Assembly: GCA_902779355.1 (NCBI GenBank)
Contig: CACZBF010000016.1
Coordinates: forward strand, 1 to 61,871
DNA from: an uncultured Lachnospiraceae bacterium
Lineage (GTDB): Bacteria; Bacillota; Clostridia; Lachnospirales; Lachnospiraceae
Reading direction: 5' to 3'
Length of the DNA stretch: 61,871 nucleotides
Position 1 is the first letter of the stretch; every line of letters begins with the position of its first letter. Of the stretch, positions 6,777 to 14,830 are shown piece by piece. The position numbers were made by a program, and so were the translations under genes. The notes beneath the pieces are model-generated. The model saw nothing but the letters and a program-made list of their open reading frames with translations, had not been told where the DNA came from and did no database searches.

Positions 6777-6863
6777 ATGGATTTAATATCAGTAACGGCT
6801 TTGTGCCTTACTTGCTTTGCCATCGGCTACGCCCTTGGCAAGGACATAAACAAAAGAAAATAA
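6777..6863 (+). CDS. type I toxin, small membrane peptide
   Basis: 28 residues: a short polar start (MDLISV), one hydrophobic segment (TALCLTCFAIGYALG) and a basic end (KDINKRK). This is the usual layout of Fst/Ldr/TxpA-type membrane toxins and of holin-like toxins. The ATG at 6777 is chosen because GGAGG lies nine bases upstream; the ATG at 6771 is too close. The locus has its own promoter, a convergent antisense promoter, inverted end repeats and a shared terminator, which together match the pAD1 par architecture. The peptide sequence itself is not close to Fst, so the family call rests on the architecture. Confidence 0.65.
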   Translation: MDLISVTALCLTCFAIGYALGKDINKRK

Positions 6864-6943
6864 CCGCCTGAGCCTGGAATCTTTGGCGGTTATTTCTTAA
6901 CCAAAACATTTCGGGCTAACCGTCTATCGGTAGCACCTTTTGT
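6855..6943 (-). ncRNA. antisense RNA antitoxin (par RNA II-like)
   Basis: A strong promoter on the minus strand, TTGACA (6973-6978), 17 bp, TATGAT (6950-6955), predicts an RNA from about 6943. It begins with GGTGCTACC and ACGGTTAG, the same words as the 5' end of the toxin mRNA, and ends at the hairpin AATAACCGCC/GGCGGTTATT. So it is complementary to the toxin mRNA both at the terminator and, through the repeats, near the 5' end, as described for Fst regulation. Confidence 0.65.
6859..6894. terminator. bidirectional terminator shared by toxin and antitoxin RNAs
   Basis: Ten-bp stem AATAACCGCC/GGCGGTTATT just after the toxin stop codon, followed by T-rich sequence on both strands. Confidence 0.65.
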
Positions 6944-7043
6944 ATGCTTATCATACTCTGACACCGGGTTTTTGTCAAATCAAATTGCGTATCTATGAAT
7001 ATACTAAGCTCTTTCAAAACAGTCTACCTCTGTAAGTGTGGTA

Positions 7044-7105
7044 AAAAAATGGCGGGGAACTTCCCCGCCCACGATGGACCTGGGTCTTTCGACCAACCCT
7101 AATCT
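7044..7105 (-). ncRNA. candidate small RNA with own promoter and terminator
   Basis: Minus strand promoter TTGACT (7134-7139), 16 bp, TATGAT (7112-7117). The predicted ~60-nt RNA contains the hairpin GGTCGAAAGACC and ends in the perfect stem GGCGGGGAA/TTCCCCGCC (7051-7069) followed by ATTTTTTT. No open frame with a ribosome site is present. It may be the leftover antitoxin of a decayed toxin locus or an independent regulator. Confidence 0.5.
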
Positions 7106-7177
7106 ATATTTATCATAACAAGTGATGACAAAAAGTCAACCAGAGAATTAATTAAGACGGCTTTCTTTACGAAAATC

Positions 7178-7300
7178 TCATACCCTCACATTCTTCTTCG
7201 TTCTATCAAGAAAACATATCGTGAATTCCGTCGGACTATTCACCACAATCTCCTCAAGCACTGCGCGGGTCAGCTCCGGGATCTCTGTTGGCCATGTAAA
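7178..7300 (-). pseudogene. recombinase C-terminal scrap, copy 2
   Basis: An open frame of ~40 codons ending IPELTRAVLEEIVV, then TICFLDRTKKNVRV and stop. This resembles the extreme C-terminus of large serine recombinases. No start or ribosome site exists. A shorter related scrap is at 5885-5930. Confidence 0.35.
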
Positions 7301-7497
7301 AATCCCCTCTGCCTCTGTTTCTTATTATACTTAAAAGAGCATTTTTCACAAGAACCCCATAACCCCCCTCTTTTGTAATATTGCACACTAAATGGCAATA
7401 ATGCGCCCGTTTTGGAGTCGGGTGGGAATAGGAAAAATCTATGATCTGGCATAATGTAAAAATGCCGGATTTGCGAATTACAACAGGATCAACAACG

Positions 7498-7529
7498 AAA
7501 AAACCCTTCCCGATGGGAAGGGTTTTTCG
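7498..7529 (-). terminator. terminator of pilin gene
   Basis: AAACCCTTCCC/GGGAAGGGTTT hairpin (7501-7525) with T-run on both strands, about 30 bp downstream of the pilin stop codon. Confidence 0.75.
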
Positions 7530-7558
7530 ATGAGACAGGCAAACGACTCTATATTTTT

Positions 7559-7984
7559 TTACAACGTTACTGTCCATGCATCAGTTGATGAGTCATATTC
7601 AAACGAAGCATCATGATCAGTATTATCCCCCGGATCAGTAGGCGCAGTAAACGGAAGATCTGTGCCCTGTCCACTCCAGTTATTTGCGTCTTGGCTCTTA
7701 ATTGCAACATCCGCAATTACGATAGTAGTCTTGGTACCCGATTTAGAAATTGCATGACCATCGACCGTAGTAGCGCTGCCATCCCACGTCAGCAACGATG
7801 TTGCAGCCTCTGCATATGCTGCCCTCAAATTTGCGATAGACGCCGCGTCCCTACTTCTCTCCAACTGTGTGGTAAAAATCGGGATTGCGATTGCTACTAA
7901 GACGGCGATGATCGCAACAACGATCAACAGCTCGGCGAGGGTGAATCCCTTTTTCTCTCTGATTTTCTGAATCAATTTTTTCAT
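7559..7984 (-). CDS. pilA: type IV major pilin
   Basis: 141 residues. A short basic leader (MKKLIQKIREKKG) is followed by the prepilin cleavage and methylation motif G/FTLAELLIVVAI with glutamate at mature position 5, and a hydrophobic helix ending IPIFTTQLERSRDAA. The C-terminal head is small and rich in T, S and D, without the two cysteines of many Gram-negative pilins. The ATG at 7984 follows AAGGAGAT. It is the last gene of the pilus cluster, with its own promoter at 8039-8067 and terminator at 7498-7529, as expected for the most abundant subunit. It should be processed by the peptidase at 28225-29004. Confidence 0.9.
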   Translation of the reverse strand: MKKLIQKIREKKGFTLAELLIVVAIIAVLVAIAIPIFTTQLERSRDAASIANLRAAYAEAATSLLTWDGSATTVDGHAISKSGTKTTIVIADVAIKSQDANNWSGQGTDLPFTAPTDPGDNTDHDASFEYDSSTDAWTVTL

Positions 7985-8038
7985 TCTGATCTCCTTCCGT
8001 TTTAAATCCTTGCAATAGATCATTGCAGGTTTGTATCT

Positions 8039-8067
8039 ATCATAACTGATATCGGACAAAATCACAA
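8039..8067 (-). promoter_or_regulatory. promoter of major pilin gene
   Basis: Minus strand TTGTGA (8062-8067), 17 bp, TATGAT (8039-8044). The leader contains a small inverted repeat (GCAAT/ATTGC at about 8011-8027). A GAGGAGAC/GTCTCCTC hairpin at 8113-8140 overlaps the end of pilC and may separate or stabilise the two messages. Confidence 0.6.
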
Positions 8068-8136
8068 TATCATTATATGATTTCAGTTGATTTTCCGGTT
8101 TACATCGGAGAGACGAGGAGACGGTTCTGTGTCTCC

Positions 8137-9354
8137 TCACATCGTGTCATACATTGCAAACATCGAGCCGTAGGTCGCGATGACGATGAAACCGCCTACG
8201 ATCCCGATGATGATCAGCATGGTCGGTTCGATCTTGCGGATCATGGCTGCGATCGCGTTTTCGGTTTCGGTGTCGTAATACTCGCCGATCGTGCGGAGCG
8301 TCCCTTCCAATTCACCGGTGCTCTCACCGACTGCCGTCATATCGGTTAAAATATCCGGCATGACATTGGCTTCCCGCATACTGTCGCCCAGATTTTTTCC
8401 TTCCTCGATCTTCCCGGCGAGTTTGCCAACCTCAGTGCTGACATAATAGTTGCTGATGACGCGCGCTGTGATAGAGATCGCTTTGATGACGGGGAGTCCG
8501 GCTCCAAGCATTGTCGCCATCGAGTTTGCAAACTGTCTCGCAGAATTCAGCCGCGCGATGTTACCGAACACCGGCATTTTCAGTGCAAGCTGTGCCGTTT
8601 TCAATTTTCCGTTTTCCGTGTTGGCGTAGATCTTGTATGCCACAACAGCTGCCACGATCACTGCAATGATGATCAAAATATATTTCGAGAAGAAATCCGA
8701 AATCCCGATCAGCATCTGCATCATGACAGGCATCTCGCCTTCGCCGGCTGCAAACACTTCCGTAAATGTCGGCACGACCTTAACCATGATGACGATCACC
8801 ACGATCACCGCGATGATCAAGACGAAGATCGGGTAGCCCAGCGCACTTTTGATCTTCGTTTTCATTTTTCCTTCTTTGTCAAAATGATCGTGCATCGTCT
8901 CAAATGCACGGGCGACATTACCGGATTCTTCGCCGGCGCGGAGCGTCTCCACGAAGGTCGGGGGAAGGAAATCGCCACCGTTTTCCTCAAAGCTGTCGGA
9001 TAAGGAACGTCCGCCCTCGACATCCTCTTTCACGCAACGAAGCAGGTGCTTTAGGTTCTTATCCGTCATCTTTCCTTCGATCAGCTCGACCGCCCGGGCG
9101 ATCGGGACACCGGACTGCAGGATGATCGCGAACTGACTGCACATGACTATAAAGGCCTTATCATCCAGTTTTTTCCCACCGATGTCCATATTCAGGACGC
9201 CCATGGACTTCTTTTCGTCCTCGACCTCCAGCTTCAGAATGATCTTGCAGTTATCGCGGACGCGGGTGGCCGCATCCATCTCATTGAAGCCTTCGACCAC
9301 ACCGGAGACTCTCTCTCCGCTTTTTGAAATCGCAGTGTACTTATAAGTTTGCAA
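8137..9354 (-). CDS. pilC: type IV pilus inner-membrane platform protein PilC
   Basis: 405 residues, the usual PilC/GspF length. Two T2SSF domains (about 70-190 and 275-395) are each followed by transmembrane segments; the second ends near the C-terminus with a long hydrophobic helix (LIIIGIVGGFIVIATYGSMF). PilC anchors the ATPases and helps move pilin in and out of the fibre. The start codon is TTG at 9354, preceded by AAGGAGTAAAC. It lies 10 bp after pilT, in the classic pilB-pilT-pilC order. Confidence 0.92.
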   Translation of the reverse strand: MQTYKYTAISKSGERVSGVVEGFNEMDAATRVRDNCKIILKLEVEDEKKSMGVLNMDIGGKKLDDKAFIVMCSQFAIILQSGVPIARAVELIEGKMTDKNLKHLLRCVKEDVEGGRSLSDSFEENGGDFLPPTFVETLRAGEESGNVARAFETMHDHFDKEGKMKTKIKSALGYPIFVLIIAVIVVIVIMVKVVPTFTEVFAAGEGEMPVMMQMLIGISDFFSKYILIIIAVIVAAVVAYKIYANTENGKLKTAQLALKMPVFGNIARLNSARQFANSMATMLGAGLPVIKAISITARVISNYYVSTEVGKLAGKIEEGKNLGDSMREANVMPDILTDMTAVGESTGELEGTLRTIGEYYDTETENAIAAMIRKIEPTMLIIIGIVGGFIVIATYGSMFAMYDTM

Positions 9355-9364
9355 AGTTTACTCC

Positions 9365-10411
9365 TTAGATCGCATTCTTCTTAATGTACGCCTCGTCTTT
9401 CGCGTAATGGAGCGCATCCTCTTTCGTGATGAGGTTCGCGCGGATCAGTTTGACGAGCGCCTGATCCATCGTCTGGCCGCCGATCGCCGCACTCGTTGCC
9501 ACGGCATTGGCAATCTGCGGGGTATTGCCGGTGCGGATGAGGTTACGGATCGCGTCCGTCACCACCATATACTCGGCTGCAAGCGCGCGCCCGCCGCCTT
9601 TTTTCGGAACGAGCTGCTGGGTAAGCACCGCGACAAGCGTCATCGAAAGCTGCATGCGGATCTGCTGCTGCGCCGTATCCGGGAATACCTGCACGATTCT
9701 GTCGATGGAATCCGCAGCACTGCCGGTGTGGAGCGTACCAAACACCAGATGTCCGGTCTCTGCCGCCGTGATCGCGGTCTCGATCGTCTCGGTATCACGC
9801 ATCTCACCGATCAGGATCACGTTCGGATCCTCACGGAGGCTGGCGCGAAGCCCGGATGCAAAGCTCTGCGTATCTTTGCCGACCTCACGCTGGTTGATCG
9901 CACATTTGTCCGGCGTATAGAGGTACTCCACCGGATCCTCCAGCGTCACGATGTGATCGTATCTCGTATGATTGATATAGTTTAAGAGCGCCGCGAGTGA
10001 GGTGGATTTACCGGAGCCGGTCTCACCCGTCACAAGGACGATACCTTTATGCAGTTTCGTCAGATCCATCACTGCCGGCGGCAGTCCCAGCGAATCCAGT
10101 TCCGGAATCGTTTCACTCAAAAGTCTGAGCGCGATCGAAGGGATCCCCTGCTGTTTGAAAATATGCACACGGCAGCGGCTTCCGCCATAGCTTCCGGCAA
10201 GATCAAGCTCTCCTACGCGGTCAAACTCGTCGTAAGCATTTCCCGCAAGCCAGCGCGCCGCATCCAGGCAGTCCTCGTAGCCCATTTCCTCCTCGGACAT
10301 GCTTTCCAGTCTCCCGGAGCGCCGGTATTTCGGCGGCAGGCCACAAATGATATGGATGTCGCTTGCGCCGTCCTCCCTTGCTTTTTTCACCAACTCATCA
10401 ATCGTCATCAT
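9365..10411 (-). CDS. pilT: type IV pilus retraction ATPase PilT
   Basis: 348 residues. Walker A GETGSGKSTS at about residue 133, Asp box around LEDPVEYLY, Walker B VILIGEMRDTET and His box GHLVFGTLHT. The N-terminal PAS-like region and AIRNLIR motif near the C-terminus are as in PilT. It hydrolyses ATP to depolymerise pili, so this organism probably has twitching-type or DNA-uptake pili and not only a static fibre. GGAGAAGG lies before the ATG. Between PilB (30 bp upstream) and PilC. Confidence 0.92.
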   Translation of the reverse strand: MMTIDELVKKAREDGASDIHIICGLPPKYRRSGRLESMSEEEMGYEDCLDAARWLAGNAYDEFDRVGELDLAGSYGGSRCRVHIFKQQGIPSIALRLLSETIPELDSLGLPPAVMDLTKLHKGIVLVTGETGSGKSTSLAALLNYINHTRYDHIVTLEDPVEYLYTPDKCAINQREVGKDTQSFASGLRASLREDPNVILIGEMRDTETIETAITAAETGHLVFGTLHTGSAADSIDRIVQVFPDTAQQQIRMQLSMTLVAVLTQQLVPKKGGGRALAAEYMVVTDAIRNLIRTGNTPQIANAVATSAAIGGQTMDQALVKLIRANLITKEDALHYAKDEAYIKKNAI

Positions 10412-10440
10412 CAGAATCCTTCTCCTTTCAAAAACGCTGT

Positions 10441-12153
10441 TTACTCTTCTTCGTTGATCACCCTGAGCACCTCGCTCGAAGTCGTTACGCCTTCGAGGAC
10501 GAGTCGGATCGCATTGGTCCGCAGGGAAACAAAATGACTACCCTCTTTGATCTGTTCCTCTACGGCTTCCCGACCGAGTCTGGCTGCGATCGCGCTCCGG
10601 ACTTTTGATGTCACCTGCAGGATCTCAAAGACTGCGATCCGCCCGATGTAGCCGGTGTTGTAGCAATGCGGGCAGCCCGCACCGCGATAAAACTTCGGAA
10701 TCTGCGCACCGAAGGTCTCTCTCCCGAGATGGAGCTGCGTCAGTTCGTCCAGATCCGGCACGTATTCCTCGCGGCAATGCGGACAAATACGGCGTACCAG
10801 ACGCTGCGAGATGATCCCGCGCAGTGCGGAAGAAACGATATAGGGATCGACACCGATATCGATCAGACGGTCAACTGTACCGACCGCGTCATTTGTATGG
10901 ATCGTGGAAAGCACGAGGTGACCCGTGATCGCGGCTCTCATCGCAATCTCTGCCGTCTCGCCGTCACGGATCTCACCGACAGCGATGATGTCCGGGTCCT
11001 GACGCAGGATCGCGCGCAGGCCGTTTGCAAACGTCATGCCGACTTTTTCATTGATCTGTACCTGATTGACACCTTCAAAATTGTACTCGACCGGGTCTTC
11101 CAGGGTGACAAGGTTGACTTCGCGCTGGTTCAGCTCGTCGATCATCGTGTACATCGTCGTCGTCTTACCACTTCCGGTAGGTCCGACGATCAGGATAACG
11201 CCGCTCTTCGCGCTGATCATCCGCCGATATTTTTCCAAATCCTCACCCTTCAGGCCGATCTCCTCGACGTTGATCTTTCTGCCGTCCTTATCCAGCAGAC
11301 GGGCAACCATCTTTTCCCCGTAGATCGTGGGGAGCGAAGAAAGACGGACGTCGATGTTTTTGTCCTTGATGTGTACGTTGAAACGGCCATCCTGCGGGAC
11401 GTTGTGCTCTGCGATATCCATGCCCGCCATGACCTTGATCCTGGAAATGACTGCTGCCTGCAGGTCCTTCGGCACTGCCAGGATATCACGCATAAGGCCG
11501 TCCACACGAAGCCGCACCTTCATCTCTGTCTCCTGTGGCTCGAAGTGGATATCACTGGCACGTTCCATGATCCCACGCTCAATGATGGAATTGACCAGTC
11601 GGATCGCCGGCGCGGAATCTGCGCCGTCCTCGCCGAGCTGGTTCGGGACAAATGCGGAGGTGTGCTCTTCTTTTCCGGAAAGCCCCGCCTCGTGCTTCAT
11701 CTCCTCGATCGCTTTCGCCGCGCCCTCATTGGAGTACAGCACCTGGATCGCATGATCGATCGCACCCGCTGTGGAAACGACCGGCACCACGCGCTTTTTG
11801 ACGGATTTCTTAACTTCCTCTAATGCGTAGAAATTCAACGGGTCGCTCATCGCGAGATAGATCTCGTCACCGACGACACGCACCGGCACGACCTGATACT
11901 GCTTCGCGATATTTTTCGGCAGGGCCTGCGCGAGCTCCGCAGGAATGCTCACCTTGGAAAGATCAACGTACTCAATACCGAGCTGCATCTGCAGCGCCTC
12001 GATCAGCTCCATCTCCGTGATGATACCGGAATGGATCAGTGCCGCACCGAGCCTCTCCTTGGTCTCCTTCTGGATCTCCAGACCTTTTTTCAGTTCCTCT
12101 TCTGTGATGGCGCCCGCCGCCGTCAACAGTTCTCCGAGCTTCTGATATTTCAA
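10441..12153 (-). CDS. pilB: type IV pilus assembly ATPase PilB
   Basis: 570 residues. An N-terminal MshEN-type domain (residues 1-150, with a typical LGELL...GAITEEEL start) may bind c-di-GMP. The ATPase core has Walker A GPTGSGKTTTMY at about residue 323, LEDPVEYNFEGVNQVQ, Walker B IIAVGEIRDGETAE and GHLVLSTIHTNDA. A tetracysteine zinc site (CPHC and CPHC, about residues 455-500) is conserved. It powers pilus extension. The start is a TTG overlapping the pilO stop codon. Confidence 0.93.
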   Translation of the reverse strand: MKYQKLGELLTAAGAITEEELKKGLEIQKETKERLGAALIHSGIITEMELIEALQMQLGIEYVDLSKVSIPAELAQALPKNIAKQYQVVPVRVVGDEIYLAMSDPLNFYALEEVKKSVKKRVVPVVSTAGAIDHAIQVLYSNEGAAKAIEEMKHEAGLSGKEEHTSAFVPNQLGEDGADSAPAIRLVNSIIERGIMERASDIHFEPQETEMKVRLRVDGLMRDILAVPKDLQAAVISRIKVMAGMDIAEHNVPQDGRFNVHIKDKNIDVRLSSLPTIYGEKMVARLLDKDGRKINVEEIGLKGEDLEKYRRMISAKSGVILIVGPTGSGKTTTMYTMIDELNQREVNLVTLEDPVEYNFEGVNQVQINEKVGMTFANGLRAILRQDPDIIAVGEIRDGETAEIAMRAAITGHLVLSTIHTNDAVGTVDRLIDIGVDPYIVSSALRGIISQRLVRRICPHCREEYVPDLDELTQLHLGRETFGAQIPKFYRGAGCPHCYNTGYIGRIAVFEILQVTSKVRSAIAARLGREAVEEQIKEGSHFVSLRTNAIRLVLEGVTTSSEVLRVINEEE

Positions 12154-12767
12154 TTCTGACTCTCCTCTTCCGGTGGAAGCCCTTCGTCCGGGGTTCCGCC
12201 AACCATGGTTTCATAAAACGTCGCTGTCGCGTTTACCATAATCTTGCCGTTCCAAAATCTGAGGTCGCTCTCCGTATCGTAGGACTGTTCGGCAGCACAG
12301 CTAAGATCCCCGATCCTGCAGCGATATTCGCTGTTTTCCAGAGCGGTGATGGTCCTTTTCGCCGCGTCATAGCCCGTCGTCGTAAACTGGATCGAAAACT
12401 CTCTCCGGACAAGGTCGCCCTCTCTCGTCAGGTCTGCGAACGTGATCATATACTCATCCGTACCTGCGAGAATGTCGTTGAGCGCCGCATACTCCGCTGC
12501 CGAATTGTTGTAGCTCGCCATGTATGCCCCGCGCCCTTCCGGTCCGAGCGCATCGAGCTCGTTTTGCATCCGCTCCATCTCGCTGATCTTCGCGTTCACG
12601 GCGGTCAGCTCGATGTTCGCAGACTCCCTTCTGGCATTCGCCTCCTCAATCCCATTGCGCACCGGCGTATCCACCAGCCAGTAATACCCGAGCACGATCA
12701 GGATCGCCACGAGAATCACGATCAGCACCTTTTCTCTTGTACTGAAATCCCTGCTTAATAGTTTCAT
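12150..12767 (-). CDS. pilO: PilO-like pilus alignment protein
   Basis: 205 residues. One transmembrane helix near the N-terminus (VLIVILVAILIVLGYYWLV), a coiled-coil stretch (about 40-75) and a small alpha/beta domain. That layout and its position after PilM-PilN match PilO, which links the cytoplasmic PilM ring to the membrane complex. In a Gram-positive cell the soluble domain would face the cell wall side. It overlaps both neighbours by four bases, implying translational coupling. Confidence 0.8.
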   Translation of the reverse strand: MKLLSRDFSTREKVLIVILVAILIVLGYYWLVDTPVRNGIEEANARRESANIELTAVNAKISEMERMQNELDALGPEGRGAYMASYNNSAAEYAALNDILAGTDEYMITFADLTREGDLVRREFSIQFTTTGYDAAKRTITALENSEYRCRIGDLSCAAEQSYDTESDLRFWNGKIMVNATATFYETMVGGTPDEGLPPEEESQN

Positions 12768-14437
12768 TGCGCCTCCGTTTCGGGCTCTGCCGCCACCTCT
12801 GCTAATCCCACAACTCTGCCGTTTAAGATCACCTGAATATCCGCTGTCACGGTGGAAATGATGCCTTCCTCTGTCTTGTCTTCCTTCTGCGCCGTGGATA
12901 CCGTGCTGTAGCTGACCAGTTCATCCTGGTTGATATCCTGCAGCACCCGGTTGACCTGTTCCAGCGTCAGACCGACGATCCGGAGCGATAACACATTCTC
13001 CGAAACCGACCAGTACTCGACCTCACATTTTCCCATGACCCGCTCATCCAGAAGCCGCAGGACTTCCTCCCGCTCCACCTGCGCAAGCTCCTCGGGCGTC
13101 ATATTTTCAAACGTGTAATGCGCGTACTCTTCCTCCGTCATATCGTATCCGGCAAGGATCTCATACGCATCGGCAAGCTCCTGCTCCGCACGGGTTGCCT
13201 CTGACTGCGCGGCATACAATTTTGCAAAACGTCCCGCCACACCGTAGATGGAAAAGATCGTAGCGCCCACGATGATGAGGATGATCGCTACAACGGCGGT
13301 CTTGATATCCAGATTCACTTCACCCACGCTCGCCAGATTAACCTCTTGTTTGGTCGGGTATTTTCCTCTGGTTTTCGGGACAGACTCTGTCTTGCCCTGG
13401 GTGATGCCGATGGCCTGTACAAAGGAAGAGATCCCTTCCCGGCTCATGGAGGGGGGCAGCAGCTCTCTCGCATGATGGACATTCAGATCCAGAGACTGCC
13501 GGATGACTTCGCGCAGAGAATCGTTCTGCATGCCGCCGCCTGCAAGATACACGTCTTCCAGATTGCTGTCCGGATTGGAAAAACGGTAGAAATTCAAAGC
13601 CCGCACGAGCTCCATCGTGATGTTGTCATAAGCACTCCTGCAGTATTCCGAATATTGGCAGTTTTCGTAATTAGATAACAGATAGGTATGCGCCAGATGG
13701 ACGTCCACGTTCAGGTTTTCCGCGATAACATCGTCCAGCACTGAGAGCCCGACATCCAGGGTCCTCGTGACCTCGTACCGCTCTCCTTTGAAAATGTGCA
13801 TGCGGATCGCTCTGTGACCGAGGTCCAGCACGCAGTATTCTTTATCGGGATCGCCGTTTTCTCTGATCAGGGAAATAAAGGCGCTCATTGTCGGTGCTGC
13901 CTTCACCAGTTTCAGACCTGCTTTTTTCGTAAAGCGGCGCACGGATTCGAGGATCTCTTTCTGGACAGCCACGGCCATCAATGACATGGAATCGGTGTCT
14001 TCCTCCGGCTCCTCCCCGGTATCGGCCGCCAGATCCGGCGGTATATTCGGGTCCTGCGGGCTGCTGCTGCGCAGTTCCTCACCCGGGAGCATCGCGTAAT
14101 CATACACGTACTTCTGCGGTTCGTCCGAGATGAAATCCGAGAACTCGTAGGGCAGGTTCACCCGCAGCTGATCCGCCGTCATCTTCGGCATCTTGATGAT
14201 CCTGGCGTAGATGTTTTCATTCTGGAAGACGTATGCCGCCAGACTGCAGCGGATCCCGTTTTCCTTCATCGTATCGCGAAGGAACTCTCCCATCGCCTCC
14301 TCCGATACGACTTTATTGTTCTGGATCAGATTGAGGGGGAGTGGCGCGCTCACCACCTTCTCCACAGTTTTTCCGTTGATCAGGGCCAGCTTTAATGTAT
14401 CGTGGCCGACATCAATTCCGAGGATTTTTTTCGCCAT
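12764..14437 (-). CDS. pilM: PilM-PilN fusion protein
   Basis: About 557 residues. The N-terminal ~355 residues are an actin-like PilM (GIDVGHDTLKLALI, VLDLGHRAIRMHIF, YLAGGGMQN). A linker is followed by one transmembrane helix (AVVAIILIIVGATIFSIYG) and a ~160-residue PilN-like domain. In most species PilM binds a short cytoplasmic peptide at the PilN N-terminus; here the two are one chain. The ATG at 14437 is placed four bases after an in-frame alternative GTG. It follows the 127-residue pseudopilin-like gene at 7-bp distance. Confidence 0.85.
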   Translation of the reverse strand: MAKKILGIDVGHDTLKLALINGKTVEKVVSAPLPLNLIQNNKVVSEEAMGEFLRDTMKENGIRCSLAAYVFQNENIYARIIKMPKMTADQLRVNLPYEFSDFISDEPQKYVYDYAMLPGEELRSSSPQDPNIPPDLAADTGEEPEEDTDSMSLMAVAVQKEILESVRRFTKKAGLKLVKAAPTMSAFISLIRENGDPDKEYCVLDLGHRAIRMHIFKGERYEVTRTLDVGLSVLDDVIAENLNVDVHLAHTYLLSNYENCQYSEYCRSAYDNITMELVRALNFYRFSNPDSNLEDVYLAGGGMQNDSLREVIRQSLDLNVHHARELLPPSMSREGISSFVQAIGITQGKTESVPKTRGKYPTKQEVNLASVGEVNLDIKTAVVAIILIIVGATIFSIYGVAGRFAKLYAAQSEATRAEQELADAYEILAGYDMTEEEYAHYTFENMTPEELAQVEREEVLRLLDERVMGKCEVEYWSVSENVLSLRIVGLTLEQVNRVLQDINQDELVSYSTVSTAQKEDKTEEGIISTVTADIQVILNGRVVGLAEVAAEPETEAQ

Positions 14438-14443
14438 CACCTT

Positions 14444-14827
14444 TTACTCTTTCTTGTGAAGATCACAATAGATTTTATATCCTTTGCCGTCTTGCTTCTT
14501 GACAATCACATAAGTCCCGCCGCCGGGGCAAGTCCCCTCCAGAGAACGGATCTCGCTCGTCGCGGCAGCCTCCGCCTCCTCCGGCGTCATGTCCGGGTTT
14601 GCGATATATTCGTCGTCCAGCTTTCGCTGCGCCGAACCGATCGCAACAGCACACTCTTTCTGCTCCGTATCCGCTTTGACGCCCATCGCCGCGCTCCAGA
14701 TGATCGGGATCGAAAGGGCGAGCACCGCAAGGGCCATAATGACCACAAGCCGCGACATACCGGCAGTTGGGTGGATCGCCGCGAGGCGTGTGATTCGGTT
14801 GCTTTTTATATAATGGTTTCCATTCAT
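14444..14827 (-). CDS. small membrane protein of the pilus operon
   Basis: 127 residues. One hydrophobic segment (LVVIMALAVLALSIPIIW, about 28-45) after a 27-residue positively charged start that lacks a G/FTxxE motif, so it is not a canonical pilin, then an acidic ectodomain with two cysteines (GTCPGGGTY and YCDLHKKE). A comparable short pseudopilin-like protein is often found in clostridial pilus operons, but I do not recognise the family. Its ATG comes three bases after the stop of the DUF4143 ATPase gene. Confidence 0.6.
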   Translation of the reverse strand: MNGNHYIKSNRITRLAAIHPTAGMSRLVVIMALAVLALSIPIIWSAAMGVKADTEQKECAVAIGSAQRKLDDEYIANPDMTPEEAEAAATSEIRSLEGTCPGGGTYVIVKKQDGKGYKIYCDLHKKE

Positions 14828-14830
14828 CCT

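Larger units (their letters stand above)
6677..6940 (+). ncRNA. toxin mRNA with pairing 5' and 3' ends (par/Fst-like RNA I)
   Basis: The transcript starts GGTGCTACC, then GGCGGTTAGC; the complementary sequences GGGCTAACCG and GGTAGCACC stand at 6913-6937. The 5' and 3' ends can therefore pair, as in hok and fst mRNAs where such pairing hides the ribosome site. The inner bidirectional terminator is at 6859-6894. Confidence 0.6.

Noticed and set aside
10666-11823. A 385-codon plus-strand open frame antisense to pilB
   Set aside because: It mirrors the codon pattern of the well-supported pilB gene, has no ribosome site and an unlikely composition rich in D, R and H.
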